DNA of 64,000 nt from assembly GCA_033026295.1 (NCBI GenBank), contig CM065170.1, positions 32,806,963 through 32,870,962 of the forward strand, in the 5' to 3' direction. The notes beneath the pieces are model-generated. The model worked only from the letters and a program-made list of their open reading frames with translations, made no database searches and was not told where the DNA came from. Of this stretch, positions 35,550-48,052 are shown piece by piece (position 1 is the first letter of the stretch; the number at the start of each line of letters is the position of its first letter). Both the position numbers and the translations under genes were made by a program. Source of the stretch: Channa striata (lineage: Eukaryota > Chordata > Actinopteri > Anabantiformes > Channidae).

Positions 35550-36735
35550 ATTTATGCAGTTATTCCCAACTTTTGCATATTTGGTGTGGTTCTATGCCGG
35601 CTTCTCTTCTCACACCTTGTATAGCTTTTGCTTGGGGATGTTGGATGAATATTAAATATAGTACAGTGGCAGTGGGCTTATTGCTTTGTTTTCATCTAGC
35701 ACACACACATATAGCAAGTACATATAAAGCACAATATTTCACGTTCATGAAAGATTCATTGTCCTGGCGTGTCTCTAATATACATAAACATTTCCAGGAC
35801 AAAGGGATACTTGTTCCCGTCAGTCCTTTGCAGCTGGTAACTTGTGATCCTGCTCCTCTCTGAGTTAAAGTTGATTCTTTTCATGATCTCATTAGAAGTC
35901 GATGCCAGTGTGAACTAAAAGACCTGTAACTGTAGAGCATCATGGGTTTCTTCGTGTAAATCCCCAGTGACATAATCAATTTTTAATTTAACAGCCCTAT
36001 TTCTGGAATTCATAGGAATTCTTCATCTGTTTCTCTTCATATTCAGAAATGACTTGATCTTTAATGAGTTTTCAAAACTCTGCCTTTTCTGCAGGCAGTT
36101 TTGTTTCATGTTGTGTTAGGATGGATAAAGATAGGAGTTTTAAACCTTAAATCTCACCAGATAATCATTTCAAACTGGAGGTTTTGTCCCATTTGATCTT
36201 TCATACAACACTAAGCTGTGCAAATTCTGAAGACTTGAACCTGCATTTTTCTTAAATTAATCTGTATTTTTTTGGTTCCTCTCAACTTACATTCACACCA
36301 TTTCCCCCTGCATCTTTGCAGAAATGTAATGCCAACTTCAAATTGAGCATAAATAAGTAGCTGTCTATGCCATATAAGAACGTGAGCAAAATTGTTCATT
36401 TCTACCGGTACAATCAAGAAAATTGTTCAGTGTATTTTCAGATATGCAGCAGGATTCTCGGGTGATAGGTTTGTCATACGATAACGGAGTCGCACAGTGA
36501 AATGAAGCTCAGCTGAGTGCAGTGAATGTGTTTTAGGATTGAAGTGAAAGTCCACCTGTATCTGGATGTTCCATTAGTGCTGAATCAGTATCCCGGCCAT
36601 GAAAACAAAAGAACCGTCTGATCACTCTGAAGGAGTTACGAGCTCGAGCAGCTGAGATGGGAGAGACTGCACAAAACAGCTGCTGCCACAAATGTCTTTG
36701 TGTCCATCCCCTGGCCTGTGTTTTTCATAAATGCT
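35550..36735. other. Non-coding stretch, no gene seen
   Basis: A 124-codon plus-strand frame (35489-35863) has no domain and no splice context. A good minus-strand donor (GTAAGTTG, near 36300) lacks a well-supported exon. Confidence 0.45.
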
Positions 36736-36739
36736 TGGG

Positions 36740-37034
36740 GTGTTCTTTTAACTCCATGGTGCCGTGTTTGGTCAGGATACTGATTTAGCAGTAACTGGAC
36801 TTTTCACGTACAGGTGAAGTAGACTTTCTTCCCAAGTTGTTACTCATCCACGTGGCCTCTTAATTCTTAGGAAAGGTGCCTACAGTTATTTTAAGATTTA
36901 CTTTAGATCACTTTGTAGAAATTTCTTTCCATTTTTTCTGTCAAAAAATCCCAATTAAATTGGACATGATACAGTCTTTTAAAAATCAAAAAGGAGAAAC
37001 TTCTTAGGGGGTGAATACTTTTACAGGCGCTGTA
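36740..37034 (+). mobile_element. Tc1-like transposon terminal fragment
   Basis: The segment ends GGGGGTGAATACTTTTACAG, then GCGCTGTA. This closely follows the GGGGTGAATACTTTTGCAAGGCACTGTA terminal repeat I know from fish Tc1-like elements. Upstream, AAAAAATCCCAATTAAATTGG resembles the conserved AAATCCCA...AAATnCA segment before that end. CCATGGTGCCGTGTTTGGTC at 36755 may also belong. No transposase frame and no opposite terminal repeat are seen, so this is a decayed end or a non-autonomous relic. The left boundary is uncertain. Confidence 0.5.
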
Positions 37035-37039
37035 TTTGC

Positions 37040-37815
37040 TTAGCTTTCAGAAAATCCTGATTTTACCTGTTGTAATTATGATTTTGGTGTTGACATGTTG
37101 AAGGCAGGAACTGGTAATTACAGAAGCTCCATGGAATACATCACAGCTTGACTTCGTCCTGATTGGAGCTTCTCACTAAAGACTAACTGAAATGTGTCCA
37201 ATCAGGTCAGATTGTGGTTCTTTTGAAGCAGAACTCTGCAGGTTCACCTTATTTTGTTCGAGCCCAAATGCTAAATCGGGTCCAGAACTGGGACCACTTG
37301 CAGGCTATTCACTTTATTTAATCACATTCAGCCCAATAGGAGCTTCCTAAAACAGAAATCTGCAGAATGTATCATCATAGCAAATTTGACTATGCAGATT
37401 TCATTTAATTTCCCCTTCAAAATGCAGCGAGACTTTTACCAGTCCCAGAAGGAGGTGTGATGGTGACCAGACCCCCTCCTGTCCTTTCTCTCACCCCCTG
37501 CCGAGCAATCCCGCATGTCGTCCCCAGGTTGAGACAGACCTAATTAAAATGTCCTTCCTCATTATCATCGATTGCCCTGCGCATTTTGGAAAACAACTGC
37601 AGCGCTGAGGTCTGGCAGCGGCAGCGACAGCGGCCAAATATAGACATGTGACACTGGTCTTTAGCCTGTCAGATGGTCCCAGTCCGACATGAGAGCGAGA
37701 AAAGTGGGGCAGCAGCCGAGTCTCCCCAGTGGACGCTGGACCACAGCTCACACTCACTCACACAAGACCGCAGATGGCCGGTGCCCCATTCCAGGGTTCA
37801 TCCTCCACATGGAGA
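37040..37815. other. Non-coding stretch, no gene seen
   Basis: Ordinary sequence, GC-richer toward 37600-37800, with short overlapping frames on both strands that have no signature. Confidence 0.45.
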
Positions 37816-37819
37816 ACAA

Positions 37820-37850
<31 letters not shown>

Positions 37851-37862
37851 AAGAAAAACAAA
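37820..37862. repeat. (CA)n microsatellite with A-rich tail
   Basis: About 13 CA units followed by an A-rich run interrupted by G and C. Confidence 0.95.
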
Positions 37863-37864
37863 CT

Positions 37865-39990
37865 TCCAACCGTTAATGGTATGATTTATTCATTAACATG
37901 TTGTGAAGAAAGTTTCACATTTCCACAATCTGTGACAATATTTCTAAATGCTGCACAGAGGCAAAACAAGTCACTTACTTTTACAGGAAATTCTTTCCGT
38001 TGGAATACAAGGGAGGGATTTATAAAGAGACACAATCATATGAGTGTTATTTATATAAACAGAATTAGTGAAGCTTTATGTAAGATTTTATGGGCATTTT
38101 TCCTTTATTAGATAATTTAGAGTCTAGCAAAATGAAGCAAATATACAGGAAAGACGTGCTGGTTGTCTTAACCATCGAGCTTTTAAGACATTAAGAAATT
38201 TAAGAGTAACTTTAGGACTAATTTAGCATTAATTGATCATAAAAAAGACGTTACATTTAAAGTTTGAAACATGGAGAAACAGGGAAAGACCTGCAACACT
38301 TTGACATCAATCATTCATCAGCCAGAGTGGGCACAGAAACGTGGCAGTCTCTAAATGATTCATGGGAACATATTTCCCGCTCTGGGTCCTATAGGAAGAC
38401 TCAAACCTCACTTACTGCGCCTTTAAATTCCAAAGTGCGTTTTTATAATTGAGGCTTCAGACTTTATCTGCTTGACAGACAGATGGATGGACGAATGGAC
38501 AGACTGAGTCAGACGGACAGACATGCAGGCATGTCAGAGGAGGCTTGTTGCCGGCTGGCAAAGCAGGGGAGAGGGAGCATCTGCCAGCGGGTTTGAGGAG
38601 CAGCCATGGCTTCTGTGAATCAGGATCTCCCCTGATGCCAGTGGCAGGCCAAAAGGGCCACGGCCGTGCCAGTGGGTCGGGGGAATCGCAAATGGCTTAA
38701 AATATTGTCACCTGAAAGGGGCAAATTATTTAAAAGCCTTTTTGCTTTGACGTTTACAAGACCGCCTGCGTCTTTAGCATTTCTGTCGGAGAAGTTGCAA
38801 AAAGCAGCTCGTAAAATCTCTGCACATAGACGCAATCACCTTTCCAAACTCAGGTACAGTACATAATTTGTCTACTTATAAAGACCCAAAAACATCATAA
38901 AGGCAAGTAGACCTCTGTGCAAGAACTGTAATATAAGAGCAGGGATCCCACAAGTATGAACGCGGGCATTGTGCGTCACCCGCGGTAGAGCTTACACATG
39001 CTACTCTACAGGAAGCACGCTGCCGGCCTTGGTGTGGGCGAGTCGGGCCTGAAAGGATGAGGGAGGAAGTTGTATTAAAGCATGTGGTAACAGAAAGAGA
39101 CTTTTTGTAAGCACAGAGTAGAAGCCTGAAAGTCCAATCTGAAAGCAGCACATCTCATCCCTTTGTTCTGGCGTGTGCGCCGGCTCGAAGGGGCAGGGGC
39201 CGCGCTCTCCTCCGCAGATACGCCTTGAAGTCCGGACACGCGTAAGGTATATTTGAAATAGTGAGGAGAGAGGGAGAGAGAAGTAAACAGGATTATGGGC
39301 TGCACTTGCACACAAACTCATACTGTATATATTGGAGGGTACAAACACGCGCTCACACAAGGAATTGCAAATGAAACATGAATAAGTAAAGCAATAAAGC
39401 ATTCTCTTGGCCTCAGTCAGAGAAATATCACTCTGCTTGGACCATGCGGACAGATGAGTGTTTTTCTTAATCTAAGTAGTCGAGCACGATTCTGAATCAC
39501 TTGTGAATGGACTGATAATTGACCTAAATGCTCCTCTTCTGTGAGGGTGGTGACAGCGGCTCATGGCTCAAAATGCCATGAAAGCGCAAGAGGCATCTAT
39601 GAGGGAGGCGCCAGCACTTCAGTTGCAACCAAAGCGGCGATCAGTTAAAATAAAAAAGTGCACTCGCCACTGGCAACGTCAGGAAAATGAGCGTGTGTGC
39701 GCGCGCACACTTCCCCCCGCAGCGCGTTGAAGAATGAACGTGATTTTCTGAAACTTGTTTCTGCATGTTTTCTGAATATCAGACATCAGAAGGGCCGTTA
39801 TTTTGGAAATCATCCTCCCCTCCCCCCACAATACAAGCAGCGGATGGTGCTAATTTCGAAAACATCATCTCCTCCACGCCGAGTTCAGGAAGTTGATTTA
39901 TAGACGGTACTCGCGGAGTTAATTGCAGTGCACGACACCAATCAGTCTTTGGGGAGATTTCTAAGGCGAGCGGGGATTAAATCGACACCC
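37865..39990. other. Non-coding stretch, no gene seen
   Basis: 38470-38535 has imperfect GACAGACAGATGG/GGACAGAC words, an old GACA/GATG-type repeat. A 133-codon minus frame (39001-39402) and an overlapping 78-codon frame have no domain. Confidence 0.45.
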
Positions 39991-39993
39991 AGC

Positions 39994-40023
39994 ACAAACA
40001 AACAAACAAACAAACAAATAAAC
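39994..40023. repeat. (CAAA)n microsatellite
   Basis: About seven CAAA units, the last degenerating to TAAA. Confidence 0.95.
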
Positions 40024-40024
40024 A

Positions 40025-40440
40025 TATTCATATCTCCCATATTTATTTATCAATGTTTTAGATTGCACTCTGCCTCCGAGATTGCCCCTTTTTCTGCCGA
40101 AGATTCAATAAGTTGACAGGAACATTGTCAGCACCAGGGTGTCGCTTTATATCGGTGCTGCCAACAAATCTGTCTTTGGAAAAATGGAAATGTATGTGTT
40201 AAGCACGCCCAAGCGATGCAGACCCCCCGTCCTCCCAGCACCCCTCCCTCGTTGGATCCTCGAGAGTTGCTCCTCCACAAAATGATCATCGTTGTGTTCG
40301 GAAGCATTCATCTTGATTATACAGACAGAAATGCTTTGATAATGATCTGCGGGAGACGGTCGTCAGAAGTTTGTCAAAAAACACTAAATGTCAAATCCCC
40401 GGCGGTGGTATCTAACTATCTGGTGGTGTGACACAGCCTG
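40025..40440. other. Non-coding stretch between two microsatellites
   Basis: No gene seen; ordinary sequence. Confidence 0.45.

Positions 40441-40441
<1 letters not shown>

Positions 40442-40478
<37 letters not shown>
40442..40478. repeat. (CA)n microsatellite
   Basis: About 18 uninterrupted CA units. Confidence 0.95.
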
Positions 40479-40479
<1 letters not shown>

Positions 40480-40481
<2 letters not shown>

Positions 40482-42925
40482 CCTCCCCCTCCCAAACTTG
40501 GCCAATGAGACGTATGCCTCTTATTGCCTCCCATGCCTCCTCACTGTACTGCTCTGAGAAACCCGGAGTGGAGAGCACGCAGCTGCAGACCCACAACTGC
40601 ACTGGCAGTGTGTTTGTATGCAGCCGTCTGGCACAACGTGCTGTGTTCAGGGACACAAAAACACGCCGTGAAAACTGGAGAATTCAGCGCGTTTGTGTCA
40701 AAGCTGTCAGAGCGGTTTGAGCGTCTACAGTAGCGTTTGCATTTGTGTCAGTGAAGGGAAGCTTACAGGAATTTTATTTTGACATTGATTTCAGCTTATT
40801 CGCAATAAATTAATGAATGATCCTTTTTGTTCTGTTATCTTGGCATTGCGTACTCACCACGTCCAATGGGAAAACGAAACTGATGCTATGGTTATGTTAA
40901 CCACTTTATGTAACACAGCATAAGCAGTTTGGCTAATTCAATGTTTTTTTTAACGATGCAAAAAATGTCGAAATCAGAAATCTGCGGCTCCTCTGCTGCC
41001 TGTCAAAAGTCAGCACCCCCAGTTATGACGCACATGAGCTATGTGCGGGAGTGATGGCAGCCACAGCGGGTGAAGAAGATTAAATAATGGGAAATAAAGG
41101 TCATGTTACTGCCGTGATGTGGAACCTGCTCAGCCCCCCCCCAACCCTTTTTGTGATACATTACTGAATCTTCTTAGGAGCTTTAGCATTAGCAGCGGCA
41201 TTAGGAAGGGACGGCACACGGCGTAGATCAGCTGTGTTAGGGAAGCATTCAAAGACCCATTTACAGAGCTCCTAAAACAGAGAGGAGGCCTCTCTAAATA
41301 CATAACAGTATCCATATTGAAAAGCCCAGTTACACTAAATTAATCATCCATCCATTTGATATTTTTTTTCTTCTTATCTGTAAATCCCAGATATCAGCAG
41401 TTACCTTGATGCATACAATGTTGTTAAAATTAACATAATTAGTGACACCATGTTCGTACTAGTGTGAGCAGAAATCTAACTGAGAATAAATCCATCAAAT
41501 CTTTCCGTTTTCTTCTGTGTAACGGTGTCTATTAAAATGTCAAAGTTGACTTTTCAGCATGTAAAACTATTGTCTACAGTATCTTTATATTTCAATAAGA
41601 GGTCCCGAATAAAAGTTCACTCGTGACCTTAAAGCCGCAGTCTGACCACACTTTTTAAAATGTATTTATTTACTTTCACTAGGTCATAAGCCATCTCTGC
41701 GGCAACACAGAAAACTCAATTTGCTGATAAAGACTGTAAGACTTTGAAACTTTCAGCGGGTTTTAAAGTTAATATTTGTTGTCAAATGTCAAAAGATCCA
41801 TGTATGTTTTAATCCATAAAACATTCTGTCTGGGTGATTTATCTGAACCTTATTCAAGTCACTCCATCGTTTGTTGCCCAAACTCAAATCCAGCTCTAAA
41901 ATGTTTCATGTTCAAAAACAAAACTTGCAATGAAATGACGATCTTTCGGTGATACGACATTGGCATGCTGCTAACTGACTTAAGATTACTACATTAATCA
42001 TTAAATCTATTTTAAAATACATTTATTTCTTTAGCTAATATGATTTTATTTTTACAAATGTTGACTGGGGGATACTGAACGAAGGAACAAGTGGAATTCC
42101 TCTTTAAAATGCTAATTAGGGTTGTCTAAAATCTGTGTGTGTGTGTGAATGCGCTTTACAGCCAAGCAGCCATTGTATATGCATGAACACTTGTGTATGT
42201 ACTTAGAGCTTCGAAATGAACTGCCAGGTTTCATTCGGTGATTAGACCGTGTGACCCAATGTACTGGATTTAGTATGTTATGACGGATGTTACTGACACG
42301 AAGGCTCTTATTTTTGACACGAGTCACAAAAGACATACTTTGTAAAAAATCTGGTCTTCTTAGCCAGCTGAAGGTGATTTTAAGTAGTGATATCATGAAC
42401 ATGTGAGACTTGTCTGCCTTTCGCCACCACCTCCCCGCGTTAGTTTGTCTCCACATATGGCTGGAGTGGCCGCGCCCGCCACCGACAGCCTTCCCGACTT
42501 CCCGGCGAGCAGGCAAACATCTTGAGCGGGTACAAACGTGGACCGACCCTCCCTTTGACTGACGTCCAAACTCTGTCTCGCGTCTTCTGGGAGAACAAGA
42601 GGAGAAATGGAACAACTGGTTTTAATGAAACAATTACAAGACACTAATTATTATGTTAATGTTTTGCTACTATCATCAGCCACCGCTAACAGCCTCCTGC
42701 ACCTAGAGGTTCAGAGCCGGCGTGTGTGTGCTTTTTCTTTTCAGCTAGGTAGGAAGATAGACGTTTCTCAATAGGCAGCCCTGTGTACAGCAGGAATATG
42801 TTGAAATGTAAAAAGGGCCACAAAGCGCCGGCTGTTGTCATTGAATGTCAGGTACATTAATTCCCATAATGCTCGGCGCAAATAAATTACCAGCAGGGTT
42901 GCCAGTGATTCAAAGCCATCAGTTT
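40480..42925. other. Long non-coding stretch, no gene seen
   Basis: It holds the window's longest frame (167 codons, minus strand, 42112-42615). The frame runs into a small TG array (42134-42147), is basic and low in structure, and has no domain; it is treated as chance. 41340-42060 is AT-rich. Confidence 0.45.
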
Positions 42926-42928
42926 TAG

Positions 42929-43138
42929 GTGCGTGTGTGTGTGTCTGTGCGTGTCTGTGTGTGTGGGAGGAGGGGGCTCAGGAGACAGGCCTGGAGGCGA
43001 GAACACACACATGAGGCACAAACACACACACGCTCACGCAAATAAACACATGCATCACACAGACGCATGAATACACACATGTAAACACATGCATCACAGG
43101 CCTCCCCCCCCCCCCACACACACACACACACACACACG
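42929..43138. repeat. GT-rich then CA-rich arms with poly-C
   Basis: A GT-rich stretch (42929-42965) is followed after about 40 bases by degenerate CA-rich sequence (43003-43100), a C12 run (43104-43115) and a clean CA array (43115-43137). ACACATGCATCACA is repeated at about 43047 and 43086. The GT and CA arms can pair with each other. Confidence 0.85.
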
Positions 43139-43139
43139 A

Positions 43140-43353
43140 TAAGCAGCAGTGTGCTGTGCAGGCCGTTGTTAATGGAGCAGCAGTTGTACATGTGCTCCGA
43201 GTTAAAGGATAAACCTGCATTTCTGCAGTTGGTGGAAGCACCAGGTAAAAGTCTGTTTGATCTTTAAACAAAACAGTCACAGTGAACTCTGAGCTAATTC
43301 AGAAGCCCTTAAAGGCCGAGACTCTAGCTGAGCTTTTCATAGGTAGTGTTATG
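43140..43353. other. Short non-coding stretch
   Basis: No gene seen. Confidence 0.4.
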
Positions 43354-43690
43354 ATGGATTACTGAACCGGCCCGTAGGCCACAGACCCGGGGGCCCAAGG
43401 GGTCAGGTGGCCCCTGGGAGTCACGGGGCTCAGTTAAAGTCACAAAACAGGACATGACAACAAAGAGACTGAAAATGAGGACAGATAGTTAAACACTGGG
43501 AAAAAGGTTCCAACTAGTTGTAAAGAAACAAAAGCAACAGTCAATTTAACTAAAAACAGACACGATGGGACCAAAATTAGATTGCAAACAAACAAAAACC
43601 AGCTAGAAATACACACAACTATAACCAAGCAATGTGTGTTCTCTACAGATAGACAGTGAATCATGTCTGTCTGAAGCCTGTCCGTTCGTT
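43354..43690 (+). repeat. Composite 'ATGGATTACTGA' repeat, copy 2
   Basis: This starts ATGGATTACTGAACCGGCCC and continues with AGGCCACAGACCC, GGGGGCCCAAGGGGTCAGG and GGCCCCTGGGAGTC. Decayed ACAAAGAGACTGAAAATGA-type units then run to about 43690. I recall this combination (GC-rich head plus ACAAAGAGACA array) from fish interspersed repeats. It links copy 1 (7.0-7.3 kb, array plus tail) with copy 3 (54.75 kb, head only). No coding capacity. Confidence 0.6.
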
Positions 43691-43699
43691 ATTAAGTGC

Positions 43700-45535
43700 T
43701 ATGTTAGGCTAACCTACTTCCAACTCTCATCAATCTGATTTCCAACTGTCTGCATTTTGAAACCTGTCACTTGTCAAAAGAATATCACTTGATTTTAGGG
43801 AAGGCTTGACAGAGGCTAATATCTGGTCTGTCTTTGAAATTGACCTAAATATCAATTTCCCTAAGACTGGTGCATATACATTAGCAGATCAAAATAAAAC
43901 CGTCGACATAGCTGGACGTCGTTAGGCATAGGTGAACTGACCGAGGCTTGACTTTTAGGTTATTGCTCGTCCCTTATCACACATTGCTTCTTTTTGTCAG
44001 GTCTGTCTTTGGAAAGCAGCTTTTTCTTCTCGGTGGGACTACCTGGCTGAATGATGGCCCCATGAAAGGAGGAACAATGTGCCAGACTGTCTGCCATAAG
44101 TCAGTGAAAGAGGTGATTCATGAACACTGGGCACTAGGTCTTGGCTCGGACTCTTTGATTGAAACCTGTTTAGCTACAACTGCTAATTTCATTACATGGT
44201 GTCAGTGCACACTGAGCGGCTCCTAAAGGGCCTGCTTTGAACTCTCAGGGCCCAAACAATGACACGGGCCAGTCAGGGGGCCTGATGGGAGTGTGACAGG
44301 TCGGTGGTGGGTGGAAAAACAAAAACCTTCCCTCCCCCCAAAAAAGAACGAAGGTTTTTCATAATGCTGAAGTCTGTCAAATATTTTGATATGTCCCACA
44401 CACCATGGTGCAGCTCCTCCTGGGCTTTTTGCCTTTCAGCAGGGGAACAATTGACTTTCTTCACGATCAAGTTGTTCGCCTCCCCGCCTTCAGGCAAAAC
44501 CTTTCATGAGGAGCCATGGCTTGCCGTTGCAGCTGTTCTGCTGGGGTTCTTCCCATGGACACCGGGGATAAAAACTCTTTGAGGAAGCCACTTCAGTTGT
44601 GTGGCCTCACAGGTTTCCTTTTTTTTTCCACTCTTTCTCATCCCAAACTTGGCTCAAGAGAATTTTTTTCTTTGTCTGGCTGGGGTTGGAATGGACTTGG
44701 ACAGGGCTTGATCCTTTATTTTTCTTTGGCCTTTGCTGGTGTGATGATACATTTACCAAGACAATGATTAGTTCATTCAGAAAATTGGCTCATGACTGCA
44801 TTTGTAGAACGGCTGCATTTTAAAAATCCCTTATTCAGCCACCAATCTCTCTCAAATCTATACTTATGATCTTCTGGCAAGTGGTCCTGCCATTTTTTCG
44901 AATCGTGCCGATGTTTGGACTTTTAAGTTTGGTCTAAATCAAAAGGTGCCGGAAACTAAAGAATATGACAAAGAAATGCTCTCGGTCCAGGTCAAACTGA
45001 ACAGTATTTTGGTTGCTTTCTAATCTGAAAGAAACGGTTCAGACCTTTAGGCTAATTACAGGAAGTTGAGGCAGACTATCATCATCCCATAAACACTGAA
45101 AGAGGCAAAAAACACCCAGCCCAGAACTAAAAATGAGCCACGGAAGCACCTGGGAGAGGAAGAGACAAAATGTTTAATTGAAAAAATTGAGAAACAAAAA
45201 CTAGCCGATTCAAATGTACCTTTCTTAATACCTTGGTTCAGAAGCTTCCTTGGCTTGAAGAAAAGGTCACTGCAGTTTGTTGCTCACACTACTAATACTA
45301 GAAACTGTCTAAATGACTTGGTTGGAATTATTTTTGCAGTGTCTACAACATTTTACAATCAGTGAATCCTCTCTGTAGCAGAAAGAGTACAGCAGACTTA
45401 CAGAACACGCACCATGAAGGTAACTTTGTAAAGTTCACTGTGGAAAGAGGAGGCATATGAATATTCATGAAAAATTACCCGAGCTCACTGTGCCTGATAG
45501 TGGGCTCTATTCTGCTGCAGTATTAGGCCTGTAAA
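43700..45535. other. Non-coding stretch, no gene seen
   Basis: 44200-44290 has GGGCCTG/GGGCCC-rich words that may be another shred of the composite repeat. Overlapping 74-92 codon frames on both strands near 44273-44823 have no domain. Confidence 0.45.
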
Positions 45536-45539
45536 AGAG

Positions 45540-45865
45540 ATGAAAGGCTTGTGAACCATCCCCACTTCCTTGGCCTTATACTAGGACACAATGGCCAACC
45601 AGCCGCTCAATTAGTCTGCCATCTTAGACTGACTGTTTGACAGGTCTAGCTAATTGTTAATCCCGCCATAACTGTTGCTCAGAGTAATTAATCATGTAAC
45701 AAAAGAGCTCTCAGTGAGGCAACCCCACCAGTGCGGATGTGTGTCAAACCAGAAAGCAAGAGCCGAGAGGGGGAAAGCATCTGTAAAGGTTGTCCAATTT
45801 ACAGCCGAGGTTGATTAACAAATATTTAATCTTCATTTGCAACACCTTAGCGGTGGCGAGCGTTG
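45540..45865. promoter_or_regulatory. Strong candidate enhancer-like conserved element
   Basis: Over 300 non-repetitive bases with dense developmental motifs: CTCAATTAG (45607-45615), TTTGACAGGT with MEIS/TGIF-type TGACAG (45638-45643), GCTAATTGTTAATCC (45649-45663), GAGTAATTAATCATG (TAATTAAT at 45685-45692) and GATTAACAAATATTTAATC (45812-45830). No open frame of note crosses it. Of all islands in the window this looks most like a deeply conserved element, but conservation was not measured. Confidence 0.4.
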
Positions 45866-45869
45866 TTTT

Positions 45870-47135
45870 TCCCGGATGTAAACAAGTCCATGCGTGAGAT
45901 CTCCTGGCCTATGTAAATGGCAGCTCCATGTGAGCCCCACAGGAATGGGTTCCAGGGGTCAAGTGCCATTCATCATGAGATGGAGTGTCATTTTCTCGAC
46001 TTCATACACAGGCAGCTGCTTAAGAGGCGGAAGAGAAAAAGAGGTATTCTTTGAGGGGGAAAAGAAAAGGCAGAGCTGAGCACAATCCAGGCTTCAGAGG
46101 GGAGATGGCGGGGAGGTGGGGGGTGAATAGGAACACAAGGTGCCACTGTGTCAGAATTCAAATGTGAGCCCAACTGGTGATGTCATTCACCTCCTCAACC
46201 CCACCTCGAGTCATAAGACGAGCTGCATTCCTGGGAACAGGAAACGGACACAAAGAGCCACCGTGTTTTGCAGTTTTCAGTACTGACTCATTTTGCTGTG
46301 ACCCATAAGCGTTTTTTTTTCCCTCGGTGTGTCCAAACGATGATTAATATCTGTTTTTTATCTCCATGCCGAATGATCACTGCGGCAAAACAAGAGCATC
46401 TCTTGTTCGGATGAAAAAGGAATTCTCCCAGGCCATGGGACTTCATGAAGACCAAATTGGATAATTTGAGGGAACATGGGCATAGGTCATATCTCATCTC
46501 CATCTTTTTAAAAGATTTAAGGATAGTCACGCAAGAGATCCGGTGTCCGTGTAAGGTTGAGACCTCCCTGGTTTGCTGGGAATCGATTCATTTATTTATT
46601 TTTTTAACAGTACTTGGAAGTAGAAGATCAAACCACTGGAATAAAAGGAAAATCAGAAGTCAACGCTGATAATTCACCTTATCCGTAATTCGAAATGCCT
46701 GTTGAAAAGGTTTTTTCTCATTTTCTAACATTGTTCCAAATCTCATCTTCAGTCTGTCGGGAACAGTCAGTCCAACGGAGGCAATCAAACATTCTTTGGT
46801 GTTACTGCAACGCCAACTAGGATAAAAACCTGATGATCTGAGCAACAATAAATAAAAGCCTCGAGGAAGTCACTGGCTGTTCGGCTGGCCAGCCCACCTC
46901 CACCACCACCGCCAACACCACACAGGACTGAAGCACAATACCACACACAAACCTGCAGACAATAAACAGAAACAGTAGGAATCCTTCCCTAATGTGACTT
47001 GCTCCACAGGTGGTCACCAGCTGCTTGCGAACAGGTTATTGGGGGCCCCAACGCAGGAGCAGGGATTTTCATTTTAAGTGGAACAATGGGCGACTGCTCA
47101 GGTCCAGAACCAGGAGGTCGTTTCTTTCTCTTGCT
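45870..47135. other. Non-coding stretch, no gene seen
   Basis: Short frames on both strands only. T- and A-runs at 46310-46322 and 46592-46605. Confidence 0.45.
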
Positions 47136-47162
47136 GTCTCTTTTTTTTTTTTTTTTTGGCAG

Positions 47163-47171
47163 TGCCTGAAG
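47163..47171 (+). other. Candidate 9-nt microexon
   Basis: A 17-T polypyrimidine run (47141-47157) and GGCAG are followed by TGCCTGAAG and then GTAAGTCAC, a perfect donor. The 9 bases would insert three residues without shifting frame, as known neuronal microexons do. A TGC, the core of the SRRM4 binding motif, lies about 30 bases upstream (47132-47134), farther than usual. Alternatively the acceptor and donor are unrelated by-products of a T-run. Confidence 0.2.
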
Positions 47172-47174
47172 GTA

Positions 47175-48050
47175 AGTCACAGCTCCACAGCAGCAGACAG
47201 TGAGGTCTTTTGTCTCTACGTCTGTGCACTGAAATGGGGGCTATCAGAAATTCCCCCTGTCTTAGTTCACATGATTCAATGAGAGCCCTGTGTGTCAGTG
47301 TGAGGGCTGTTCTTTTCTTGTCTATTCATGTCGTACATCGGAGGGAAAGACCCAACTACGCTGATGGCTGGAGGCCTGCTTTTACTCATCCAACAAGACA
47401 ACACACTCTGCTGAACTCAGAATTCATTTAACTCATAATTACTCGGCCTGTCGTACAGAATGGCACTTTGGTGGAGCTTGAATGCGGGCAACGGTCACCC
47501 ACCCATCTTTAAAATATTTTAAATGAGCAACTATATCTTTGAAGAATTTCTTTTCCTTCACATCTCCTTACAAAACCAAAGGTACACATAAACAAATATA
47601 AACCATTTGTTATTTGTCTCTCAACCCTGGCAGAAGATTCTGAGGCAGGCGCGTGGTCAGGTTCGGGAAACTTGACTTCACGCAAATCAAAGATGAACGA
47701 TGTTAAATCTAAGGAGAATCTCTTCCAGGCAAACGGGCATTTCACAATGACCCCTTTCCTGCATGGAAACCCAGACTGCCATCGCGAGACATAAACACTG
47801 TCGCACCTGACTGCTCAATAAGGGAAAGTTGGTGCAATATTTAATTTCTCAGGGGATCTGAGATATTCTACATATGAGCAAAAAACATTGACAAAGGAAA
47901 AAAAAATGTTTCAGAAGTCAAGATTTTTCAACCCACAGATTTTCGAAAATGGTGTTATCCAAGATTTTACACAATTTAAGATATTAAACTCCACTGACGA
48001 CCACTGGGATTCCAGCACTATTAGATCTTTGGCACATAAACTAAAATGAA
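47175..48050. other. Non-coding stretch, no gene seen
   Basis: Ordinary sequence, AT-rich after 47820. Confidence 0.45.
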
Positions 48051-48052
48051 CA

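Noticed and set aside
36240..36420. Minus-strand donor GTAAGTTG with a preceding open frame
   Set aside because: No clear acceptor, and the reading phase does not join the 35.4-kb candidate.
42112..42615. 167-codon minus-strand frame, the longest in the window
   Set aside because: It runs into a TG array, has skewed basic composition and no domain, and lacks promoter or splice context.
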